Positions 1-9,148 of a DNA stretch of 29,208 nucleotides are shown here, one piece after another. This DNA is from Botryococcus braunii (Eukaryota > Chlorophyta > Trebouxiophyceae), in the NCBI GenBank assembly GCA_002005505.1, contig MVGU01001472.1:72501-101708 (forward strand). The letters run 5' to 3'. A program made the position numbers and the translations under genes. Within the stretch, counting starts at the first letter, position 1. Every line of letters begins with the position of its first letter. Below the pieces are notes generated by a model. It had not been told where the DNA came from. It worked only from the letters and a program-made list of their open reading frames with translations, and did not search any database.

Positions 1-326
1 ACTTAGTAGTCACACCTGGGTCCCATCTTGATCTCCTATGTACCACCGCTGCACCGCTTCTACTCTCTTCTTGGCTACTTTCATCCAGGGGAGCCAATTG
101 GCATCTCGTTGAAAGCATCGTAGGCGTATCCCCACTCAGGTGTCGGGCGTTTAAGCCCCTCTTCCACCCAATGGGCTTGGAAAGATCACAGAGCGCATTA
201 CTTGAATTAAGCCACCAGGTTTTAAGTCAATCAAGGAGGCGCGTCAGCAGGAAAGTGGATGAGGGGTTCAGGCACAATACACCCAGGGGGATAAGGGGAA
301 GGGCACAGAAGCTATTGGGGTGGAAC
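1..326. other. Left edge: intron and unresolved next exon of the CwfJ gene
   Basis: The stretch beyond the RRM exon shows no confident gene. On the minus strand around 72-112 one frame reads GYAYDAFNEMPIGSPG and then stops; GYAYDAF is loosely like RNP1. A second frame is open through 10-110 and ends at CAG|GTGTGA. Neither can be joined to exon 7 with a clear acceptor, so no exon is called. Confidence 0.3.
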
Positions 327-534
327 CTTCAGAGTTGTTGGATCTGTAGTAGTCTGCCACAGTGCCGGCCTGTGAGAAGAAGGCAATGACATCCTCCTCT
401 GTGGCAGTGAAAGGCAGATTGTTGACAAAAATCCTCTTTTTGAAGTCTGGCGGGACCACATCCTTTCGACCCAAGCTGGGCGCCGCTCTTTTGGGCTCCT
501 GCCTTCGCCTCTTCTTGTCCTCCCACCGCCAGTC
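327..534 (-). CDS. RRM-encoding exon 7 of the CwfJ gene
   Basis: The open frame starts DWRWEDKKRRRQEPKR, a basic stretch in the position where plant homologues have a similar YWRYD/KRQK segment. It continues to KKRIFVNNLPFTATEEDVIAFF. IFVNNL is a good RNP2 motif of an RNA recognition motif, followed by the expected alpha-1 helix. The proposed acceptor is CAG|GACTGG (534; CAG at 537 is also in frame) and continues in phase from exon 6. The proposed donor is GAAG|GTTCC at 327, which is weak. RNP1 should lie in a further exon to the left. Animal and land-plant homologues as I recall them lack an RRM at this point, so this is either a lineage-specific domain insertion or a misassigned exon. Confidence 0.7.
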
Positions 535-1259
535 CTGCTCAGCCACCCCATACCCCCCATTTGCCCTAGAGAAACCCCATGTACACGTCCAAGTTTCAGA
601 GGTATACCTCCCTCCCTCCCTCCCTCCGCGTCCCTCATTCGCTGCCTCTCCCCCCCCCCCCACACCCCCTTTCCCCTCCCTTAGTGTCTGCAATCCTCTC
701 ATTCCACCCCAAGGCCAGGAGGACCTACCATATGAGGCAAGAACCAGATGTGTTTAACCATTCTCAACATGTCTAAGCCATAAGCTCTCCTTTTGAGCTA
801 CTGATTACCAGGCCTGGACTGGGCCAACATGCAATCAAACCTAGTTCAGCACGATCCAAAAGTATACATTTAGCATACTCATACTCCGCCTCCTCCTCCT
901 GTGCTGTTGGCTTCTATGAAGACCCAAAAGGAATTGGCTAGGGCTTTGCCTAAGGTCACTTCAATTGTCAAAGTTAAGAACCAACAATTTACTGTAATAT
1001 CTCTGAGTTTTGTAAACCAGTAATTGTAGATTTGAATGTCATAGACTTTCCAGGCATAATAAAGCTAAGTACCCTACAAGCCCACCTCCACTCCCCTTCT
1101 CTTTCTCCTTCCTTCTAAGTCCCATTCTCCCCCCCCCCTCTCTCTCGCTCGCCCTCCCTCTCTCCCTCCCTCCCTCCCTCCCTCCCTCCCTCCCTCCCTC
1201 CCTCCCTCCCTCCCTCCCTCCCTCTCTCTCTCTGTCTCTCTCTGTGTGTGTGCGTGTGT

Positions 1260-1344
<85 letters not shown>

Positions 1345-1346
1345 CG

Positions 1347-1430
<84 letters not shown>

Positions 1431-3105
1431 CGTGCGTGTGTGCACGCGCGCACGCATGCCTACGCACGCCCCCACGCGCTACATGTAGGGTGAGAGGGGT
1501 ACCTCAACACCAAAGATGGGTCCGAACCACACACAATCTCACGCTTGCTGCACTTGAAACGGAGCGCCTTTGAGGGCCATCCCAGGCAGCTACCCCTACC
1601 CCCCCCCCAAAAAAACAATCTACAGCAAACATACAGCCAGTGGATTCACTACCTGCACTCCCAGGTTGGAGTCATCAGTAGGAAAATGTCGCTTCTTCCC
1701 AGCTGTGGTCTCAAAGGGGATTGCGGTAGTGTCCGCTGGCTTCTGCTGCAGCTCCTTCACATCCATTTGGGAAGCAGGTACAAGCGCAAGTGCATGCAGG
1801 CTCTTTTGTTTGCTCTCGTTTCCCACTTTTGCCAGTCCAATGAAGCGCGTGACATGCGACCCTGAAGAAATGAGTGGAATGATCAGTATGGCTGAATGAG
1901 CAGACGGATGGGTGCAGCGATTTTTAAATGGATGGATGGATGGATGGTTTGATGAGCCCCTTGTGCGGCAAAGTGGACCGTCGTGCTGTCAGCTGGAGAG
2001 TTGAATGCACACGCAAACAGTCAAACAAACATAATCAACAAGCAAGCAAGCAAACAAACAAATAAAGAAAGAAACTAAGAAACCAACCAACAAGCTAACA
2101 GACAAACAAATAGACAAATAGACAGACAGACAGACAGATTCGCTATGGGAAAGCTACATACTCGGTCAGAAGGACCACCACGTCAATCCTCAAAACACAT
2201 TAGGCAGCAAGCCCGCCGTGTCAGAGACCTCCCGCCCCTTCGGGCCCCTTGCTCTCCCCGCATGGCTCCTGGCCCATCCCTTCCCCTCCAGGCATTTGCC
2301 ACCCGCTGCATCAGGGCAAAACCAAGCTATGCTTGGAAGCTCGACTCCTAAGCAGGCATCCCAAACCCGCTGTTCAAAATGAAGTTCCCAACATCCCTCC
2401 TGACCCGACCTTCACCTTTTTGCCCTCCTGACCCGACTAAAGTGCCTCTTCAATCAAACATGACAGAAGACTACTAGGTGGACCTGAGTGCGCAATGCTG
2501 GCTGCTGCACGATGCGCTAGCAGTCAAATGGGATGCTTGCCTCTGCACTCAAAAACGACAGGAAGGAGGCCTGCATTGCTGCTGAGGTCCTCGACAAAAA
2601 GACAGCTGAGCCTTCATGAACTAGCAACAAAGAATCAGGCATAACGCGCTTCCCCTGCTTGGTGAGCGGGGGGAGGGGACATGGGATAGGGTCAAGCCCT
2701 ACCAGCACCCAGGTCTGCGTTGAGGTAGGGCTGCCGAGCAAAGAAGTAGGGCTTGCCAGCAGCCACATGGTATCTGGGCCGTATCTTGGTGACCAGATCG
2801 GCCACAATGGCACTCCCTACAAGTGGAAATCAACCTGCATCTTAACAATCCTTCAAGTAGGCGCCACATACACCAGGCCATCATGCCAAGCCCCAATCGA
2901 TAAGGCACGCGTCAAACATGCATTCGTGTAGGCACCACATACACCAGGTTATTATGCCAAGAACCTATCAGTAAGGCATCTGTCAGACAAAAAGTTGGTC
3001 AGGATGTACTGCCCCTCATCACCGCGCAACCCCGTCCCTTCCCAGCCTTCACACCCATTTCATCATATGCCTCTCCTCTTCTCCCTGCTTGTCTACCTCC
3101 CCCCT

Positions 3106-3164
<59 letters not shown>

Positions 3165-3932
3165 ACGCGCGCGCGCGCGCGCACGCATGCGTGTGTCATT
3201 TCTCCTTCAAATACTAGAGCATGCTCAGGAATGCAAGGCCAACATTGCGTTCCACTAATCTTGTCTGACGCTCCTTCCAAGCCAGGCGGTGGGGGGACCC
3301 ATGCCCTTGGTAACCTAGGAACAGCATTTTTGGACAAACAAACTCTCACCAGAAGGATCCAGGGCTTGTGGAAGCGCTTCTTTTGAAATGTGCTTAGTCA
3401 CACCATCTGGCCATTCACATGTCAAGAATAAGTCAATGTCTGTGGAGGTGGACTGCAACGCAGCTTCCAGCGCCGCCACATCGGCCTGTCAAGCACCAAA
3501 CATGTTGAATGAGACACAGTACTTGCAGGGCAGGCAGCAATGTCAAATGCAGGGCAGGCAGCAATGTCAAATCCAAGAGGACTAAGTCAGTTCGAGATGA
3601 ACTCTAATGATAGATAACCAGAGCAGTGCACTAGAGAAGACATTTTGGAAATTCAGGATGCACAGCCATCAGTAACCTGGGATGCAGATGGTGGTGGGGC
3701 TTGTGCCTTCCCCGCCCGTGACTAAATCTGACAGAAAACTACAAGTCTTGCATGCAAGGTATTGCAGTTTTGTTTCAATTAAGGAAACCTCTGTTACAGC
3801 TGAAATGAACATGTCGAACTGACCTGCCTTCGCATGAAGCCCCTACAATCTCACAAATAACGCAACATTCAGGAAGGGGACCGAACCCGTTACTTTATAG
3901 CCCTACACCTTTTTCATGAAAAAGCCCCCATG

Positions 3933-4008
<76 letters not shown>

Positions 4009-4802
4009 TTTTCTGTCCCCCCCCCCCCCCCCCCCGCCCCCTCCTTTTTGGTAATGCCTTTATCAAAGCGGAGAAGCACAAGAACCTCAGACGGCCAAGC
4101 AACAGATAGACAGGCAACAGGCAGCAAAAGATATCTACCCTACCACAGTATAACTTTTGGATACGGCACTATCCGATGACTTGAAGAGGCTGGGGTTGTA
4201 TGTCCCATCCAGGAAGGCAACTGACAAGCCTTTTACTGCTGTTATGCCGGCCCGACCTAGCCAGTGCAGGTCTGTGCACAGTACCCATATCAGATTCACA
4301 TTCAGAATTAAGAATACTGAACATACATATTTGTGGAAATCAGACCGTTCTGATATGAACATTGACACATAGAAACTTACCAATTGCCTTTGAAGAATCT
4401 GTTAGGGCCTGCATGGCTTTGGCTGCCCCTTCATCACAACCAATGAAGTATGTTGGAATAGGAACGGGTTTTTCTCCCGTGAAGTAAGGTAACACTTCTT
4501 CTTCGAAGTTCTGCGTCTCTACCAAGATTGAACCTCCTATCAGTACAGGACAATCACAAAAGCCTCCATAGTACAAAACTTGCACATAATTTTAAAAAGC
4601 TCAAATGCACAAAAGGTGGTGAAGTCAAGCTGCATGGCATCCAGCAGAAAGTTGGGGTATAACCAGTTCCCGTGAAGAAGGGTCCAACGCAAAAGAGCGC
4701 GTCAAATGGTCCATTGGATTTGTTAACTGAGGCAACCCGTTTGTATAATGCTGACAAACTGCCACACACAGGCCCAGAAAGAAGTATTTTTTTACTTCCC
4801 AT
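327..4802 (-). CDS. CWF19L1-like: CWF19L1/DRN1-type CwfJ family protein, exons 1-7 (gene continues past left edge)
   Basis: Spliced gene on the minus strand. Exons by GT-AG borders and phase: 4802-4664, 4536-4381 (alternative acceptor gives 4518), 4271-4144, 3485-3350, 2816-2703, 1861-1653 and probably 534-327. Phases agree at every junction from exon 1 to exon 6. The start is ATG at 4802. Exon 1 reads GPFDALFCVGPFF, exon 2 PVPIPTYFIG, exon 3 GLSVAFLDG, exon 4 DIDLFLTCEWPDGV, exon 5 PRYHVAAGKPYFFARQPYLN, exon 6 HVTRFIGLAKVGN. This order matches the N-terminal metallophosphoesterase-like domain of plant CCCH/CwfJ proteins and human CWF19L1. Family members associate with the spliceosome and lariat debranching (yeast Drn1). 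The CCCH fingers and CwfJ C-terminal domains would lie beyond position 1. Introns range from 109 nt to about 1.1 kb and hold the microsatellites listed separately. Identification is by recalled similarity; the splice sites are seen directly. Confidence 0.88.
598..668. repeat. Pyrimidine-rich low-complexity tract in intron
   Basis: Repeated CCTC/TCCC units, then a C-rich run. It lies in the intron between exons 6 and 7 of the CwfJ gene, just upstream of the RRM exon acceptor in gene orientation. Confidence 0.7.
1130..1440. repeat. Compound microsatellite (TCCC)n-(TC)n-(TG)n-(AG)n
   Basis: About 300 bp of consecutive simple repeats inside the intron between exons 6 and 7. A TCCC array (about 1152-1222) passes into TC, then about 90 bp of TG/CA (1242-1331), then about 100 bp of AG. 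The long open frames here (poly-RE, poly-SL, poly-HT, poly-CV) are products of the repeat, not genes. Confidence 0.97.
1926..2140. repeat. (ATGG)n and AAAC/AGAC-type tetranucleotide tracts
   Basis: A short ATGG array (about 1928-1949) is followed by a degenerate CAAG/CAAA/CAGA tetranucleotide region (about 2030-2140). Both are intronic in the CwfJ gene. Confidence 0.8.
2857..2992. repeat. Imperfect ~70-bp tandem duplication in intron
   Basis: Two adjacent copies share the core CACATACACCAGG, then ATGCCAAG and a TAAGGCA block (about 2857-2924 and 2929-2992). They lie just 5' of exon 5 in gene orientation, within the intron between exons 4 and 5. Confidence 0.7.
3107..3197. repeat. (GT)n-(GC)n microsatellite
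   Basis: About 58 bp of GT, then about 20 bp of alternating GC, then GT again. This purine-pyrimidine alternation favours Z-DNA. Intronic, between exons 4 and 5 of the CwfJ gene. Confidence 0.95.
3530..3576. repeat. 22-bp tandem duplication
   Basis: The unit GGGCAGGCAGCAATGTCAAAT occurs twice in tandem inside the intron between exons 3 and 4. Confidence 0.8.
3935..4039. repeat. (GT)n microsatellite followed by a poly-C run
   Basis: A 73-bp GT array (3935-4007) is followed by an uninterrupted run of 19 C (4017-4035). Intronic, between exons 3 and 4. The run is long enough that its exact length may be a sequencing artefact. Confidence 0.93.
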
Positions 4803-5953
4803 ATTTCAAATTCCCAAACGAGGTGCTAGGTCCGGGGACATGTCCAAGCCACCCCAGCCTTAACCTTTAAAAAGTAAAACAAGGTTCCAGAATTACGATT
4901 TATATATTGTACCAAATCTTCGTGAATTGAGATGACAGGCATGTACACGGAATGAAGCTAAAACACTTACATGCGTCACAAGTTAACTAGGTTCGCTAGC
5001 ACTGCTCGCCCAACAGGTACTCCATTCAAAAATCAGTTCAGCTAAACAAACTCAGTATTTTCCAAGTCAATCAAACAGCAGAGAGCCGTGCGATTCAATT
5101 TGGCTGCACGCTGCATTTGATATTTGATTGCCGATCGTGATCGGTGATCACGGGGTTCACGCTTCCCCGGATACGGTATCCGGGATACCGGCGTATCATA
5201 CCGCTGGGCAACTCCGCGACGCGGAGTCCGCGTTAAGATTTTAAGCGGTGTCCACACCGGATTAAAGTTCAGGTTTAAAGCATGTTGGAAGTATGAAGTG
5301 TTTGCTACCCCTCATTTCCTCAAAATGGTATCATAAGTCCCTCTTTAGAACCTTTGTAGAGGTCACTGCACGTTCGTAGGACACACTCAAGTAATCAAGG
5401 AGCTTTGCTCCAACGTGAGTTCATTAATATCAAGGCACTTTAGGCGGTACCGTTCGCAGGGAAGGCAGTTAAACAATTTTTTGCATCGACTCTATACCTA
5501 AATCATATGTGAGCGTCGGTACCCAAGTCAGGGGTACTGACGGGTCTCCTGTATACTACGGTCCCGGCACGTGCATGTAGTTTCTAAGTAATAACGAGGG
5601 ATGCCAACTTGTAACTCCTCCAGTAGTAGTATAAAAAGGGTGTGCGAATGATTGCTCTGGCAGTTCGATGGTTTAAGGCTCCAGTGTATGATGTCAAAGC
5701 CTTGCGTGTTCAACTGTCTCAATGCACTGTTATGTGTATCTGTTGCTGCGAGTGCGACCATGTGCAAGAAATGAACCTGTTTGAGTGTTGAATAATCAAA
5801 CTGTAGCAGAATAAACAACCTGGAGCACGCGGAGAAAAAGATTTTGCAAGAACAAGAAGAACGCCATATTCCCACCGTACACTAACCTTCTTTCCAGCCA
5901 GCATGAACAAAAGGTCCAGAGGAGCGCTAGCCGTATAGGCGCACCAGACTCCC
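4803..5953. other. Upstream region of the CwfJ gene, no confident gene
   Basis: It lies between the CwfJ start codon and the outer end of the Copia-B 3' LTR. No conserved coding frame was found. One open minus-strand stretch (about 5884-5953, LDLLFMLAGKK, then a GTTAGT donor-like site) could be a host exon, but it has no recognised homologue. The region contains the palindrome cluster listed below and presumably the CwfJ promoter. Confidence 0.5.
5131..5259. repeat. Cluster of short perfect and near-perfect palindromes
   Basis: At least seven hairpin-capable inverted repeats occur within 129 bp, several overlapping: 5131-5144; 5136-5152 (CGTGATC/GATCACG); 5166-5184 (9-bp arms); 5175-5189 (GGTATCC/GGATACC); 5184-5197; 5212-5226 (CTCCGCG/CGCGGAG); 5219-5233; 5246-5259 (CGGTGT/ACACCG). 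Loops are 0-4 nt. The centre is built from alternating GGATAC units in opposite orientation. Confidence 0.85.
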
Positions 5954-5959
5954 TGTGAT

Positions 5960-6208
5960 CTGCAAGATCCAAAGGTGTCAAAGATCAAATATAGATTATC
6001 AATATACGTACACGTATATCATCCAGATATTGCACCAGTTCGATCAGGCACACATACTCAATGGTGTCGAACTGGTGTACAATCAGATTAGACTGTTGCT
6101 TTCAGGGAATTGCTCACACACAGTGAGTAGAAGAGAAAGCAAGACAATAAGAGAACAGACGAGTCAAACAGGAGACGGCTTGAACAAGCCTTTAGAGAGC
6201 GAATGACT
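5960..6208 (-). repeat. X': intron-less copy of the LTR leader segment X
   Basis: 249 bp, identical by my reading to the three exon pieces of X (6251-6674), with both introns removed exactly. It ends CTTGCAG|ATCACA, which resembles a 3' splice site preceded by a T-rich tract. It begins AGTCATTCGC, the same first base as X, with TGTAA overlapping the boundary. Confidence 0.93.
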
Positions 6209-6314
6209 TACAACGTTGAACGAACGAACACACACACTATCTAATCTCACCTGCAAGATCCAAAGGTGTCAAAGATCAAATATAGATTATCAATATACGT
6301 ACACGTATATCATC

Positions 6315-6397
6315 CTGTCAACGCACTAACACCTTAAGTATCTTGCATGATTTCTACATTACTACTCTAATACCAAGACGTCACACTGCCGGCTTAC
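6315..6397 (-). other. Intron within the Copia-B LTR (exon B to exon C), 83 nt
   Basis: On the minus strand the sequence is CTG|GTAAGCC...TTGACAG|GATG, a canonical GT-AG intron. It is absent from X' at exactly this junction. In the 5' LTR the donor GT is mutated to CT (position 19546), so splicing there would be impaired. Confidence 0.92.
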
Positions 6398-6457
6398 CAG
6401 ATATTGCACCAGTTCGATCAGGCACACATACTCAATGGTGTCGAACTGGTGTACAAT

Positions 6458-6549
6458 CTGTAGAATTAACACACTTATGTTAGTAACTAGTCAATATTCA
6501 GCACTCATGGCTGTGAAAGAACTGAGGCCGTCATGACCCGGAGTCTTAC
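6458..6549 (-). other. Intron within the Copia-B LTR (exon A to exon B), 92 nt
   Basis: On the minus strand the sequence is CTG|GTAAGAC...TTCTACAG|ATTG, a canonical GT-AG intron precisely missing from X'. The donor is intact in the 5' LTR copy. Confidence 0.92.
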
Positions 6550-7033
6550 CAGATTAGACTGTTGCTTTCAGGGAATTGCTCACACACAGTGAGTAGAAGA
6601 GAAAGCAAGACAATAAGAGAACAGACGAGTCAAACAGGAGACGGCTTGAACAAGCCTTTAGAGAGCGAATGACTGCCTGTCCTTCCGGGTTCTAAGCCTA
6701 TCAATACTCAGATCAGCGCGTGAAGTTTGCGCTGTTCAGCAGTACTCCTGACCCTTTTCCTGAATTCCTGTCTCCCTAATGGTCCAGAACTTGAGGTTTT
6801 GGACCCTTATCCAAACAGTACTCTCATGCACGTTTTTATTAAAGGTAAATGCATGGTTTTTCAGCCACAAAAGGTAACAGTAGACGACAGCCATATAATG
6901 TTTATCCTTCTGATTGATTAGTCAGTGTCAAGGCATCCTCACCTTGAGTTAACTGTGAAGTTAACTCACAGCTATTTATCTAATCATAATTACCTCAAAT
7001 TAACATGACATAATGAAGCACAAAAACCCAACA

Positions 7034-7046
7034 ATCTTCCCCTTGG
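7034..7046 (-). other. Copia-B polypurine tract
   Basis: Minus-strand CCAAGGGGAAGAT directly precedes the 3' LTR TGTTGGG. It is the expected plus-strand primer site and lies 31 bp after the pol stop codon. Confidence 0.8.
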
Positions 7047-7076
7047 TTCATATGTCAGTTAATTTTACCCCATTGT

Positions 7077-8253
7077 TTAAGACACTCCAAGCTTAGCCCT
7101 ATGCTTCTCAAATAAGGCAGATGCTAAGGGCTTCGTAAACATATCTGCCACGTTTTCAGACGTAGCAATATAGACAGGTTCAATCTGCCCCCAAGCCACT
7201 TTTTCACGTGCATAGTGATAACTGATGCTTATATGCTTAGTGAATTTGGACACTATGTGATTTTTCAAGTGCTGAATTGCTCCTTGATTATCACAGAAAA
7301 GCTTGACAGTCTTCACTGTTACTCCAAGCTCTTCAAGCATACCTCCCATCCACATTACCTCCTTCACTGCTGCACTGGCAGCAACAAATTCAGCTTCCAC
7401 TGTGGATGTGGCAACTGATGACTGCTTCTTGCTGCACCAAGACACAGCTGACCCATTCAGTAGAAAAATAAACCCTGTGGTTGATTTTCGTCCATCGAGG
7501 TCCCCAGCAAAATCTGCATCAACATATCCCACCAACTCATTGTCTCCCGAGTTAGTATATGTGATGCCCATTTCTTTAGTGCAATTTAAGTACCTCAGTA
7601 CCCTTATTGCCCCATTCCAGTGTGCAATCGTAGGCTGCCCCCTGAAGCGACTCAGTATCCCCACTGCCTGAGCTATATCAGGCCTTGTTGTGGTAGCAAA
7701 GTATTGTAGCGATCCAATGAGCTCAAGGTACCTGTGACCTTCTGGCAGTGGCATGCCAGCTCCTACCTGCTCACCAGCCCTTCCTAGTGGTGGCTCAGGA
7801 TTCTGCGTAGAGACAAACCCATATGCCATTGGAGTATTGACTTCCTTCCCCTGTGCCGGCAGTCCATACTCCTCCACCAGTCTCTCAATTTTCAACACAT
7901 TGGTCATTTTGAGATTTCCAGTAGATTCATCCTTTCTAATTTCACATCCCAAAAATGCTTTTATCTCACCCAAATCATGGATTGAAAAGATGCTAGTGAG
8001 CTGTTGTTTCACACACTCAATAGTTTCACCTTCCTTACAAATAATTAACAGATCATCCACGTAAGTCAGCAGATAAACAGGTGACTCATAGGACTCCTTG
8101 TTAATGAACAAGGATGAATCGCTTTTGCAAGCCTTAAATCCAAACTTGTTCAGCTCTTCAACTAAACGCTTGTGCCAGGCACGTGGGGCCTGTTTCAAGC
8201 CATACAATGACTTCAGGAGTTTACATACCTTACTGGAATCACCATTGAAAAAG
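7077..8253 (-). CDS. Copia-B pol, C-terminal part (RT fingers/palm to RNase H)
   Basis: Second half of the Copia-B polyprotein, left of the Copia-A insertion. It starts in frame with [26 protein letters not shown] (RT), has the catalytic YVDD (LLTYVDDLLIICK) and conserved LGCEI and TRPDIAQAVG blocks. RNase H follows, with VDADFAGDLDGRKSTTG, STVEAEF and VKLFCDNQGAI, and it ends DMFTKPLA and a stop at 7077. There are no frameshifts or stops over about 390 codons. At the junction (8253) the reading frame matches the upstream part, so the only lesion in pol is the nested element. Confidence 0.93.
8249..8253. repeat. Copia-A target-site duplication, left (AAAAG)
   Basis: The 5 bp before the LTR start. 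The right-hand counterpart at 15490-15494 is GAAAG, so the duplication is either 4 bp (AAAG) or 5 bp with one change. Confidence 0.7.
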
Positions 8254-8486
8254 TGTTGAATGAATTGGTCAATACTGTACTTAGTGACATCCCCTGTCAC
8301 ATGCCATCAACAGCAGTGTAAACTATAGCCGTTATAGCCCTTTATGAACGGTATAGATCATACTCGTACCTCAATGACATAACACGTGACTTGTACGATA
8401 TGCGTTCTCAATAGACATTACGTATGGTAGTACTTTAGGATCCCTGCAGTCCGAGCCATCCCTGGGCAGCCCAGGAACGGCTCGGT

Positions 8487-8627
8487 ACTTGTCCGAAGCA
8501 TGTTGGTATCCTTGACCAACCTCTACTGTTGGAGAGTGCTGTGTGCTGTTCCTGGAAACGTTGTAGCGTGGACGGTTTTTCCCACAGGCTACGAAGTGAC
8601 GCTGCCGTCGTGCCATCACTGCAGGTG
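8487..8627 (+). repeat. Copia-A LTR segment X (first copy)
   Basis: 141 bp beginning ACTTGTCCGAAG and ending CACTGCAGGTG, repeated identically as X' at 8969-9109. Here CAG is followed by GTGTGT, a possible splice donor. Confidence 0.9.
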
Positions 8628-8968
8628 TGTTTAGGATTCTCAAAGCCGTTCCAGATATGATTGTGCTCAAACATTCAGACCAGTTAGATATTACTGCTGT
8701 GTGCATTGATGAGAGTGCATGACGAGAGCGCACTGAATGTTTGACCTCATTGAGACTTATGTTGACGTCCACCGTTGTGGCGGTAAGATAGTTTCACTGT
8801 ACAAACATCACAAAGAGACCTTGCTGAGTTACTGATGAACTATTATTGTATTCTAGTGACGTAAAGTAGACATCGCAAGGCCTCTTTGGTGCTGAACTCT
8901 GCTATCAGGCAAGGCGTAGTGTTACGTGGTCTTTAGCAAGAGTGAGAGCAGTTAAGATCATTTGTAAG

Positions 8969-9109
8969 ACTTGTCCGAAGCATGTTGGTATCCTTGACCA
9001 ACCTCTACTGTTGGAGAGTGCTGTGTGCTGTTCCTGGAAACGTTGTAGCGTGGACGGTTTTTCCCACAGGCTACGAAGTGACGCTGCCGTCGTGCCATCA
9101 CTGCAGGTG
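8969..9109 (+). repeat. Copia-A LTR segment X' (second copy)
   Basis: Identical to 8487-8627 by my reading and directly preceded by TTGTAAG. Its end CACTGCAG is a possible splice acceptor. Splicing from 8624 to 9106 would leave X joined to the last 26 bp of the LTR. Confidence 0.9.
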
Positions 9110-9132
9110 ACGCCGCAAGCAGAAATGCTTGA

Positions 9133-9148
9133 GGTTATGGGCCCACGC
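9133..9148 (+). other. Copia-A primer-binding site, half-tRNA-iMet type
   Basis: GGTTATGGGCCCACGC starts immediately after the LTR. Its first 14 nt are complementary to the anticodon arm of plant initiator tRNA-Met (contains GGGCCCAUAACC) rather than to the tRNA 3' end. Drosophila copia uses the same mode with a cleaved tRNA half. Confidence 0.85.

Larger units (their letters stand above)
5954..7033 (-). repeat. Copia-B 3' LTR, long form (1080 bp) with X and X'
   Basis: In element sense it begins TGTTGGGT at 7033, after a purine tract, and ends ATCACA at 5954. Parts: U3 (7033-6675), segment X (6674-6251) with two introns, a 42-bp linker starting GTGAGATTAG (6250-6209) and ending TTGTA, then X' (6208-5960) and the 6-bp end ATCACA. 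A TATA-like TATTGATAG lies about 30 bp before the X start. The 5' LTR of the element lacks the linker and X'. The LTR reads toward the CwfJ gene, whose ATG is about 1.15 kb further on. Confidence 0.88.
8254..9132 (+). repeat. Copia-A 5' LTR (879 bp)
   Basis: Starts TGTTGAATG and ends CTTGA directly before the PBS. It contains segment X (8487-8627), a 341-bp spacer (8628-8968) and X' (8969-9109). The spacer ends TTGTAAG just before X'. A strong nested hairpin (8450-8486) precedes X. The 133-codon and shorter frames inside the LTR are not conserved genes. Confidence 0.94.

Noticed and set aside
1039..1573. Long open frames on both strands (poly-RE, poly-SL, poly-HT, poly-CV)
   Set aside because: They are translations of the microsatellite in all frames and have no conserved sequence.
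1130..4040. Possible CRISPR-like or regularly spaced repeats
   Set aside because: The repeats are simple microsatellites and short tandem duplications without unique spacers, and the genome is eukaryotic.
5949..5953. GGGAG as a target-site duplication of Copia-B
   Set aside because: The other flank is GCAAG; only three of five bases agree, and the left flank is not Copia-F sequence, so no duplication is claimed.
5719..5988. 89-codon minus-strand frame crossing the Copia-B LTR border
   Set aside because: It starts in LTR sequence and runs into flank without a conserved domain. Part may be a host exon, but it is not supportable as a gene.
8371..8772. 133-codon minus-strand frame, repeated at 14728-15129
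   Set aside because: It lies entirely in the Copia-A LTR and is duplicated only because the LTR is; no recognisable domain.
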